This document shows, piece by piece, positions 23,560-33,770 of a DNA stretch of 64,000 nt. Within the stretch, counting starts at the first letter, position 1. Each line of letters opens with the position of its first letter. The notes beneath the pieces are model-generated. The model had not been told where the DNA came from and did no database searches. It saw nothing but the letters and a program-made list of their open reading frames with translations. A program made the translations under genes and the position numbers. Origin of the DNA: Coccinella septempunctata (lineage: Eukaryota > Arthropoda > Insecta > Coleoptera > Coccinellidae); the NCBI RefSeq assembly GCF_907165205.1, contig NC_058195.1, forward strand, positions 1,612,001 to 1,676,000, read 5' to 3'.

Positions 23560-24761
23560 CTGCATTCACATTTATTTTAGCAGTCGGTTGGCCATGAAAT
23601 AATTTTCTCGAGTTTTTGTAACTAGAACGAAGTTAGGTTGGCACTCATGAAATGTCGTTAATGTCATAACGCCGTTGCCACAACTTATATCAATTTTTAT
23701 TACGAAAATGCCGAAAGTGATTGAAAAAAGAGACAGGCTTTCAGGAAGTGCTATTTAGAATTCAGGTCCGCTCATTTAAATAGTTATACCCTGATATTCT
23801 AATATCCACAATACGTCAGACGGTAGCGAACATATTCAATGTGAGAGAATTTATATAATGTTTCATCTGAATCTAAACGTCATATATTTCAGCTGGATAT
23901 TTCCACAATCAGAATGATTGTGAATGAAGAGGATGACAAAGAATTTTCTTCTATTGGGAGACACAAAAAAGTGGTGGCATTTGAGAATTTTATGTTTGAG
24001 TGAATTAATGCGAAAAGTTTACTACAGGATTTTCGATAAATGTCATCGGAGAATAAGTTCCCTAAATGGATTTTTCTATTTTTCATTTGACTTGTCCTAT
24101 ACAATGTGAATGTCTTAAGGTACTAATAAATACCTATAATTATTATTATTACATCAATGTATTAAGATGAATAGCCACAAATACGCGCAAGTTGCCCTGT
24201 TACTTGTTTATTCATGTGAAATTTTTGTTCAAAGGTGATGTTCATCTTAACTTGAAACTTCCTTCAATTCCTTCTACTTATATTGATGCAAGATGATTTT
24301 TGTTGAAGAATTTAACATTCTTGTAATTATCTGTTTATTCCTTCGGGAGATACCCATTCCCAACCACTGCATCATATGCATTTCATCTTCGAGTTAATAT
24401 TTTTGAAATCTACAAATGATGTAAGCCAAAGAAGATAACGAACATTAACTCTCCTCAAGCTAGTGCATATTATGATATTATACTGATCTCTTGTATTTTC
24501 CATGCAAATAACTGGATTTGGTATGCCTTCAATCAGTTTGTATAAACTTCAGTTATGTTCGTCACATATTTCCCGAAGAGATTCGACATAGTGATAAAAT
24601 ACGTAATAACAGAAACTTTTACGTAGAACGGGCAACATAGCGTTGATTTAAAACCCAAAAATGTTTTGACAAGCGTCATAACCCCACATTTTCGTACTAT
24701 ACAGAGTGAAATGTGTCGAATTTCCATGGCCAACCGACTGCTAAAATAAAAGTGAATGGAG
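23560..24761 (+). mobile_element. Tc1/mariner-like element, copy 1 (1.2 kb)
   Basis: Terminal inverted repeats of about 37 bp: left CTGCATTCACATTTATTTTA continuing to GGTTGGCCATG, right GGCCAACCGACTGCTAAAAT continuing to GTGAATGGAG. TA dinucleotides flank it (23558-23559 and 24762-24763), the target duplication of Tc1/mariner elements. Its interior matches copy 2 in reverse. It carries a decayed N-terminal transposase fragment but is too short and too broken to be autonomous. Confidence 0.8.
23708..24060 (+). pseudogene. Decayed Tc1/IS630-like transposase N-terminus (copy 1)
   Basis: An ATG at 23708 opens MPKVIEKRDRL and then hits stops. Further on, RQTVANIFN (23814-23840) and, after a GTGAGA...TTTCAG segment of 52 bp, LDISTIRMIVNEEDD (from 23893) form a helix-turn-helix-like region followed by FSSIGRHKK, the order seen in Tc1/IS630-type transposases. 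In-frame stops and the missing catalytic DDE/D part show it is dead. The 52-bp segment removes in phase and may be an intron of the ancestral gene. Confidence 0.55.
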
Positions 24762-24763
24762 TA

Positions 24764-25385
24764 TAGGACTGGCAGAAATCTACACCTTTGCGGCAGAAAT
24801 CTACACCTTTGCGACAGAAATTCAATATTTTTTCATCGTCCCCGTAAAAACCCCGAACAACTCGACGACGAAAATCTCAATTCTCCCCGATTAGACTCTC
24901 GTAATTTTCCAGCAACGGCGCCGACGACGTCCAAAAAGCTCCGAGCGCGCAGCCTGATGATGAAAAATTAAAAATAGTAATTTGTGCACAATGTACGTAG
25001 AACAAAAGGCGTAGGCCTCTTCAGGCGAACTGTGATTGCGAGGGGCCGTCAGGAGTGTCGCCGTCCTTTGTGTTTTGGAAATCCACCCCCTTGAAAAAAA
25101 TGGGGTGGTACACATAAAAAGTATTGTCGAGGGTCTGAAATGATGAAGTGGGGTGTGTATATGGGCTTTCGGAAGACGGAGGATCTAATATATACGGCTA
25201 GTTCGGCAAATACTCCGTCTTAATGAACGGCTACAGGGTTGAACAATGAGACGTTCATCAGCCTGATATGGAGGGTATACTAGGTGATTCTTGAAACAAA
25301 ATGATGGCTTCCACGACAGTCGCAATCAAGAGCTAATTCCAATCTTTTTCTGTTTTTCCTAGGGAATTTTGTTTCGATTACTATA
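24764..25385. other. Spacer between the two Tc1-like copies
   Basis: About 620 bp of unique sequence. It opens with a short tandem duplication, CAGAAATCTACACCTTTGCG repeated at about 24774 and 24794. No gene is supported. Confidence 0.5.
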
Positions 25386-26579
25386 CTTCATTCACTTTTA
25401 TTTTAGCAGTCGGTTGGCCATGAAAATTTGACACATTTCACTCTGTATAGTACGAAAATGTGGGGTTATGACGCTTGTCAAAACATTTTTGTGTTTTAAA
25501 TCAACGCTATGTTGCCTGTTCTACGTAAAAGTTTCTGTTATTACGTATTTTATCACAATGTCGAATCTCTTCGGAAAATATATGACGAATATAATTGAAG
25601 TTTAAACAAACTGATTGAAGGCATACCAAATCCAGTTATTTGCATGGAAAAAACAAGAGATCAGTATGATATCATAATATGCACTAGCTTGAGGAGAGTT
25701 AATATTCGTTATCTTCTTTGGCTTACATCATTTGTAGATTTCAAAAATACTAACTCGAAGATGAAATGCATATGATGCAGTGGTTGGGAATGGGTATCTC
25801 CCGAAGGAATTAACAGATAATTACAAGAATGTTAAATTCCTCAACAAAAATCATCTTGCATCAATATAAGTAAAAGGAATTGAAGGAAGTTTCAAGTTAA
25901 GATGAACTTTACCTTTGAACAAAAATTTCACATGAATAAACAAGTAACAGGGCAACTTGAGCGTATTTGTGGCTATTCATCTTAATACATTAATGTAATA
26001 ATAATAATTATAGGTATTTATTAGTACCTTAAGACATTTACATTGTGAAGGACAAGTCAAATGGAAAATAGAAAAATCCATTTTAGGGAACTTATTCTCC
26101 GATGACATTTATCGAAAACCCTGTGGTAAAGTTTTCGCATTAATTCGCTCAAACATAAAATTCTCAAATGCCACCAATTTTTTGGGTCTCCCAATAGAAG
26201 GAAATTCTTTGTCATCCTCTTCATTCACAATCTTTCTGATTGTGGAAATATCCAACTGAAATATATGTCGTTTTGATTCAGATGAATCATTATATAAATT
26301 GAATATGTTCGCTACCGTCTGACGTATTGTGGATTTTAGAATATCAGGGTATAACTATTTGAATGAGCGGATCTGAATTCTAAATAGTACTTCCTGAAAC
26401 CCTGTCGTTTTTTTTCAATCACTTTCGGCATTTTCGTAATAAAAATTGATATTAGTTGTGGCAAGGGCGTTATGACATTAACGACATTTCATGAGTGCCA
26501 ACCTAACTTCGTTCTAGTTACAAAAACTTGAGAAAATTATTTCATGGCCAACCGACTGCTAAAATAAATTTGAATGAAG
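25386..26579 (-). mobile_element. Tc1/mariner-like element, copy 2 (inverted)
   Basis: Same element as 23560-24761 in the opposite orientation. It starts CTTCATTCACTTTTATTTTA and ends AAATAAATTTGAATGAAG, with flanking TA at 25384-25385 and 26580-26581. Small substitutions and indels throughout show that the two copies diverged independently. Confidence 0.8.
26090..26431 (-). pseudogene. Decayed Tc1/IS630-like transposase N-terminus (copy 2)
   Basis: Read on the minus strand, this copy keeps more frame than copy 1: MPKVIEKKRQGFRKYYLEF runs from 26431, and later ISTIRKIVNEEDDKEF with SIGRPKK and an ERINAKTLP-containing tail. In-frame stops remain, and the DDE/D catalytic domain is absent. It supports the reading of copy 1 as the start of a transposase. 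Confidence 0.55.
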
Positions 26580-26829
26580 TATACAAGATAATTTGAAATG
26601 TGTCCTACAGATCTGTTCTCAATTTTACACACGAAGTGTTACTCGCACCTTTCAAAAAATTCAGAAAAAAAAACATGGCCGTAGTGAGTAGTGAGTCGTC
26701 AGTATACTGAGCTTTTGAATAATCTGTTTTACTGATAGCGCCACCAGAAATTTTATCTGGAAGAAACAGGCCCGTCATTGGTATCGCATTCAACTACGGA
26801 GTATGATAATTTCGCCGTCTTGAACGTTT

Positions 26830-27558
26830 TATACAGGGTGTTCCTAAATTGAACGTACGAATGAAAAGGGGAGATTCCTTAAGTGAGTATAAAAAAAAAA
26901 GTCCCATAAACACGGGGTCGCAAACGTTTCGTTTTCGAGATACAGAGTGTTGAAGTTTGAATTTTTTTCAAGTTTTTTTCTTGATTATACGAGTTTATCG
27001 AATCTTTATGAATCATCGCTACAGATCAGGAAAATTTCCATAAAAACTGACACTGAATTCATTCACCACTGCTTACAAAGTGGCCTTCCCATCATAATTT
27101 GGATTTTCACGAGGATTTCGAGAGAATCGTTCAAATTTTTTTTTTTCTCGAAATCGTTGGTAGATACGACAAAACTACAAGAGACCGAAAAGTTTAGTAG
27201 TAGAACAAAGCTTCTTTTTACATTTTTTCAAATTAACAGTTGCTCACCAAAAAAAAGTTCTGCAGAAGAACAGGTTGCAGTGTTCCAGAAAAAATATCAC
27301 CCTGTAGATCTTCTATCGAAATTGCCGTGTCACATGGTGAGAACTCTAAAATGTAATAACTATGCCAAATTTCAGTTGAATATCTTGTGAAGTGTAGATA
27401 CTTTGAGAAAAAAACTTGAAAAAAATTCAAACTTCAACACTCTGTATCTCGAAAACGAAACGTTTGCGACCCCGTGTTTATGGGACTTTTTTTTCTTAAA
27501 CTCACTCAAGGAATCTCCCCTTTTCGTTTGTACGTTCAATTTAGGAACACCCTGTATA
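26830..27558. mobile_element. 729-bp MITE with about 155-bp terminal inverted repeats
   Basis: The left end TATACAGGGTGTTCCTAAAT and the right end ATTTAGGAACACCCTGTATA are inverted copies that extend inward for about 155 bp with few mismatches, including CACGGGGTCGCAAACGTTTC. The interior of about 420 bp has no convincing protein; the 147-codon frame at 26947-27390 is low-complexity and crosses the repeat boundaries. ACAGGGTGTTCC ends are frequent in insect MITEs. The superfamily is not determined. Confidence 0.8.
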
Positions 27559-29467
27559 GAAGATTTTTGGTGAATCCTGTTGAACACCTTATAATTCCTT
27601 CGAATTCGTAATTATTGAATTGAAATTCGAAAACTTCCAACAGAATACGTTTTTGGGGAAAATCTTATCTTCCTTTGCTGTCAGAAGTGCAACATTGCGT
27701 TGGACGGGATTATACGACCGTTTCTTTTTATTTCTCCCAATCGTCCTAAAGCTCCGTCCGCGCTACGAAAAGTTTAAATTAAACCTCGTTACAAACTGCC
27801 TCCCGCCCACTCTCAATTGTCGGAAATTGAACCGATCGTAAAATCAGCATACACACGGCCCGGCCTAATGAAAAACTACCCGTCCCACTAGGGTCTACGC
27901 CGTTGTTAGGGCCCGTTTACGGCGACCTTTCATCCTGAGAAACTGCCGAATTATGCGGGGTTCACTCCGGAGCAACTCCGCGAGAGTTAAGAGATAAACG
28001 GAACAGGTTTGAAGAGGATTCGACGATGGAGAAAGATCGTCCATCCTTCTTCTTCCATTATTGATCAGCATTAATAACAAGTGAATAATGACCCATTACT
28101 AACAAGTGATTTACGAATGTCAAAATTCTCAAGAAAACGATCACAATACGACCTGAAACATCTCCTGTTCTTTCTCGCCCTTAATTGCTTCATCTGGTCA
28201 GTTTCTGCCCTCTTTCAAGCCCATATCTAAAGGCACCAAACGAGTCACAACCAAATTATCACCACTTTCACATCCTGAGAATCTTTCTTCATTAAACACG
28301 GGAGAGACTGGCCAGATGGCGCCACGCTACAACTTAAATCATAGGTCGAAGATGACCAGAGAAACTTGGAACAATGGAAGGTCCTCTCGGAATATCCCAA
28401 ACACCCACTAAATACGTGTTACGATCTAACGCGAGCCATAAATAACCGTTCACTTAGCCGCAGGACGAAACTTGTATAACAGCACGCGTTCCAGGACGGC
28501 GGGGGTAACGTTCCCCGACCTCAATTTACGATCCCGACCATCCCTTACAAGTGTTGCCGATCCGCAAGAACTGAAATCGGCGGGCGCCTATACCGTCTGC
28601 GATAACAACGCAAAAAGGGGTACACAGAGCGTCAGGTTGCAACAAGTTCACGTGCTATATGTAGTTGTCGGTTCGGTGTGTGCGTTGCCCGTTCGTATTA
28701 TGGATAAAAAGCTATATTCCGAAGATCAATCCGTTTGATATAATCGGAAAAATTCATCGCCAACGAAATTACTGTAACTCATTTATCTTATTATTTTATT
28801 TATTTTTATTTTTTTTTATTTATTTAAAAATTTTAAAATTTATTTTAATATTACCTATTTCGTTCACTAAATGCAAAGGAAATGGTGTATTTTTCTAATA
28901 AATAGCACAGTATTTCCTCGGTTAAAATGGTTTATTTAATGCTTAGAAAAGCTCTATAAGCACTTTTTGTTCCGTGTCGTTCGGGCACGCAGTTTCAGAA
29001 CAAAAAGTGTCAGTAGTTGTCGTTCGTTCTAGACGGAGTAGAGTTTTTGGAATCAACTCTATGAGCCCCAGCTCCCAAGGTGGGGCGCGAAAGGAGTTTG
29101 TGTAGAAGTAGGGTTATGAAACGAGACAAACCATAAAAAAACAACTTATAAACAAACTATTCATAAAACTGTAGAATTTCCGTTTAATCCACACTAAGAA
29201 TTATCTATTCATATACATTTTCAAACAAATTGCATTCAAATTCAAATTTTTCCCATGATTTTTGTGGTCGACATTTGTCATTCGTTCATTCAAAAATTGC
29301 CAATTTGTACAGACTCCATTAGCCCTAGCTGATCTGTGATAAAACTCTAGTTCTACTCGCTCTGTACCGGTGTTTACTGGCCGAACGTAGTCTTAAAAGG
29401 CGGAATCGGAAAAAATAGTGAAGGATGAAAGGGTTTCTTTTAGCCTCGAGAATCTACTGTTAACCTG
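27559..29467. other. Intergenic, no gene seen
   Basis: Unique sequence. CCAGATGGCGCC at 28312-28323 is a strong match to the insect CTCF-type word. A small hairpin, GCACTTTTTGTTC (about 28959) against GAACAAAAAGTG (about 28999), is present. A T-rich low-complexity run lies at 28775-28860. Confidence 0.5.
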
Positions 29468-30327
29468 TACACAGAGGCATTTGAAGGTGAGGCTTTTTTT
29501 TCAGAAGGTAGTGCTGGTCAAAATGAAGCGTTTTACCAAAAATCACCTATACAAAACCTTCAAAGTGATAAAGTTAAAAAAAAAATTTAAAATGATAACT
29601 GAAATAGATCCTAATACGACCCTAGACCGTTTGTTAGCTGAATTATCGCAAAGCAATGGGAAAAAACTTATCTCCTGATTCGACCACGTGGTTTCGTTTA
29701 GGATATTGGCTCGTTCAATATTTACGTGGTAATGAAAATGGAAACTTAGAATTGCCGAATTGTTTTCATAATTTTTCAGTAAGTTACACGATTTTATGAA
29801 ATGGCTCATTTCGATACCAACTGACAGAAGAGACTTAGGACATAAGTGTAAAAAATAGAATAATACTCTAAAATCTCACCAATAAAATTTGTCTGAATTA
29901 TTCACAAATTTTTTCACAATGGGCATCACAATCTTCTTGTTCGAACAATCCAACAATCGTCGTAAAAATGGGATGAAATGGGGAAAAATCAGCACTTTTT
30001 CAACAAGAAACTGCCTCGATTTTTTTTCACCCTAAATTGCACGATACAACAATTATGATTCTCTCAAGAGTGGCCTGATGCATCTAATCCGATGAACTTG
30101 GTACTGACTTCATTGTCCAGCCATATATTTATCTTTTGTTTCGTTTTTGCGATGCCGGAGTCACCTTCCACAGTCCCGTACTTGAAATTCAATGAAATTT
30201 TAACTTCTAGGGGATGTATCTCAGCCATCTTAGATATTTCATATAGACAATTTTTGGTTGAACGACTTATTCTGATGAGTTCTACCTTCTGTCAAAAAAA
30301 GCCTCACCTTTGAAAACACCCTGTATA
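29468..30327. mobile_element. 860-bp element with about 45-bp terminal inverted repeats
   Basis: Left end TACACAGAGGCATTTGAAGG then GTGAGGCTTTTTTTTCAG; the right end, inverted, reads TATACAGGGTGTTTTCAAAG then GTGAGGCTTTTTTTGACAG. The two ends share GAAGGTAG further in. The interior has frames of under 90 codons without recognisable domains. Probably a non-autonomous DNA transposon whose right terminus resembles that of the MITE at 26830-27558. Confidence 0.6.
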
Positions 30328-31792
30328 CGTGAAATATGACAGAATATCCCCAAAGTATTATTACGAAGGAATATATCAATTTCTTTCATCGGGACGAATC
30401 CCAACCCCCTGAAGGGGTGGCGAGACTACAGAGTCGTGGCCTTTCTTCTTCTTCCCCATTGTTACCGGGGCCTCATCGTCGGCGTAATCGGCAGATTTCT
30501 GGTCTGCGGAACACAGACAATCGGCGCAAAGAATGGGAGAATTTCAATAATAATTTATCAGCGGAATACCGGCTAGGTATTAATTTCGTATTAGTAGGCG
30601 GGGCGCGCGTACGTTTCCGACAATATTATAATTCCCCCATTGTTGCATTGACGCAGGCACAATCAGCAGAAATTCAGCCGGACCGACTGGATGACTCTCG
30701 CTCGCAGATATTGCGGATTTTGGTCGGATGGCGTTTTACCGAACGGCCGGAATCGCTGAGGTAAAACGGACGGATTGAGGCTGTTAGCGGTTGCTGAAAA
30801 CGTGAGGGATTACGTTGAAAATCAGGAGCGTTTTTCATCGCAACGATTTGATCGGTGCTGCAAGTGCTCACCTCTCATGAAAAGTAGTCAAAGAAACCCG
30901 GAAATTCTCTAATGCTTCTTTAATATTCAAATAATCCAGTAGATTCGCTATATTAACTTCTGAAGTAGATCAATATAACGGAGCGAATAGTTCCAATAGC
31001 ATATAGTTCAAATGAGCGGTAGTTCTGGCGACTAGTAGTCGCGATGTCCGTTATTTCAAATACTGCCAATTTTGACGACCTCGATCTAAAGAATCAATGC
31101 ATTGCAAACACCAACCCCTCTCAACTCCTGCTTCCATTCAAATCCTAACTTCTTCCGCGAGCCAACTGCTTATCTCCAAATTGAACTTCTCCCCCTACTA
31201 ACACTTGCACTCTCTTCCCGCATGAAGCCCCGGCTAGGTGCAAATGGACGACAAAAAGAGTTATTTATATTTTCCCGACGTATAAATCTCCAACAATTGG
31301 AATAACTCCCGGAAAGTTTGCGAAAACGGCTTCCACGTCCGGAAGATCCTGAAAAACAGATTATCCCGCAGGTCCATAAATAACCGGAAGGGGGCTAAAA
31401 TCAACATATACGAGGCTAGGTGCACGGGGCAGCCGGTATCAGTTCAGATTCCTAACGGGATCGAATGGAATAGATGCTATCTGGACAGTTTTTTCCATTA
31501 CCTGCTTTCCCTATCTGCCTGATGAATGCCCCCCTTTAGGATCCATCCGTTTGCAGGAAAACGATACTCATTACGACCTTTCGGAGACTTTCTATTGAGT
31601 ATTCTATCGTCTCTCTCTCCGTTTCCCACTTGGCACAATGAGGTTTGTTGTATTCCGAAACATACGATCCTTTTTATAAGATCCTAACGTTTGCCAATGT
31701 GGATTATCACTGCCAAAAGTTGCTTTTAAAGGGTAGAAATCGAAGTTTGAAGTCGCCTCCGATAGTAATATCTAAAATCGCGAAGAAAAGTC

Positions 31793-31976
31793 GCTGCCAA
31801 AAGTCACATCAAAAAATCGCTTTAAAAATATCGCTGTTGAAAGCCGTTACAGAAAAATCGCTATTAAAAAGTCGTTGTAGAAGTCGTTACCACAAGTCGT
31901 TATCAAAAGGCGTTATCGAAAGTCGTTGTAAAAGTCGCTATCAAAAGTCGTTGTCTAAATCGCTGTTAAAAGTCAT
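31793..31976. repeat. Degenerate 12-13-bp tandem array (AAAAGTCGTTATC)
   Basis: About fifteen imperfect copies of AAAAGTCGTTATC or AAAAGTCGCTGTT follow one another. The open frame through it (Lys/Ser/Arg-rich) is a by-product of the repetition. Confidence 0.75.
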
Positions 31977-33712
31977 TGTTCGGATAGAGACAAATCTGGA
32001 GAAGATATGTTCTTCCGAGTATCGATGACAACATTAGATCGGTACATAGGCACCGAAGAGAACGACCGAACATACTCTAACATAACGTAAACTCCCTAAC
32101 CTTACACCTAGCCTAGATTTAGAAGAAAAAACCCCTATCAAACGTAGCAAATCCAAAAATTCCGATAAAGTCCGTTCGCGTGAATTCATCGACGATCCTC
32201 GACGTCAGATGATGGCGGACCGTCGAGCGCCATGTTTCTTCGGCATCGTTATCGTGCTCGAAGCCCGTAAATATTCACCAAACTGCCGAAAAAGACATCG
32301 TTAACATTGACAACCTCATTATACCGCGGCAGTATTTCGAGCCCGATGAATGCCAGGCGATTATAGATTGCACGTGCCCGGACCATAGAATCCCCCGAGA
32401 TATTCAAAGTAAACTATGCATAGAACGGCGATGACATACAACACGCTCGTAGCGTACGTCTATGTTCGCACACAAAGGGATAAGTCTCCGAAGACCGATA
32501 ATTCTATGACGATCGATGCCTTATTATTATTATACGGTATACTGGCCTAGTGACTAGTATAATGAACGTGCGTCAGGGGGGTGTACACGGAGGGGGACCA
32601 CCACCCCAAAATGCGGAACTACCCTTACACAACACATTCTCGGTAGGGTGCATTTTTACACTCGGTCAAACGTTCGTGACACTCGATTCGGAATTATGTG
32701 TTGTGATTTATCATCGTTTCATTTCTATTGAGCGTGTTCAGAGTGCGAATCCGATTCGAAACGTTGATTCAATAAGGAACGTAACCCTTCCAGCGATACT
32801 TCATGCTTGTCTGTGATCTTAAACAGATAAGCTCCGCCATAGATTACAATTGAATGTAGCAGCATAGAGAGTGGTGTTCTTCACAAGTTCTTGTAACACA
32901 TAATTTAAAAGTGACAGATTAAACAATTTTTTTCTTTGACATCTAAAATAACTGTCCTCCTGAAATCGTTGAGAGGAAGGGAGGCAACAGAAAACGCATG
33001 AATGATGAAAGTTAAAGCTTGAAACCTTGCTCAGTTGTACGCTGTCATCAGATACATGTTTAAATTCGGAATGGAATGAAAGTGCCGCTTGTCAAGTCAT
33101 ATTTTTCCGTCGCGAGCTTCATCAACTAATGAACTCATATGTTCATCTCATCTGTCACGTTGACAAATCAACCACCGGACCATAGATTCCGCCCAATCAT
33201 TATTCAAGCGTATCGCGCTGAAAAGATACCCTCCTACCATTTCAATCTCCAATTTAAAAGTAACACATGTGACTAACGTGTTAGTCTCTTGAACGACCAG
33301 GGGACCATACACACCCTCTATAAATTGGGCGGCAATTTCATAAAACAATGCCACACTTTCTGCTGCCAACTTGGTGAGGTACGGACGTAGTATCTAGTAT
33401 AGTAATGACGTCATAATTTATTCCGTTATTAGGAAAGAGCTTTATTTTGCGCCCGGGCCGTCGTTAAATCTGTTTTAATTACTTATGGCAGGATGTTAAC
33501 ACCATGTGTTACGAGTGTAACTGGCAAAAACGGAGGGGTCAAAAGCAGCCGCTGGTGTGAAAGTCGAGGGAAGACAAAATATAATTACGATTGAGATTTT
33601 CAATTTGTTTCGATCAATAATCACCGTTTTTACGATCGGAATCTCTAATTCGCCAAATCTGATCAAAACCTACAGGAAATGTTCACTTTACCACCATTTT
33701 TGGAAATTTTGA

Positions 33713-33770
33713 CAGCTGTCAGTGTCAGTCATGACAGCTGTCAATGTCAGTATTGACAGCTGTCAACGTC
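33713..33770. repeat. Three tandem copies with TGACAGCTGTCA palindrome
   Basis: TGACAGCTGTCA occurs three times at a spacing of about 20-22 bp, separated by GTGTCAGTCA-like linkers. Each palindrome contains a CAGCTG E-box. A related diverged cluster (TGACAGTTGACA, CGTCAGCTGTCAA) occurs near 35735-35780. Confidence 0.75.

Noticed and set aside
26947..27390. 147-codon Phe/Ser-rich frame
   Set aside because: It starts within one terminal inverted repeat of a MITE and consists of low-complexity T-rich sequence.
30336..30764. 142-codon open frame
   Set aside because: No domain, no splice context, skewed composition, and no continuation; consistent with chance in a GC-richer patch.
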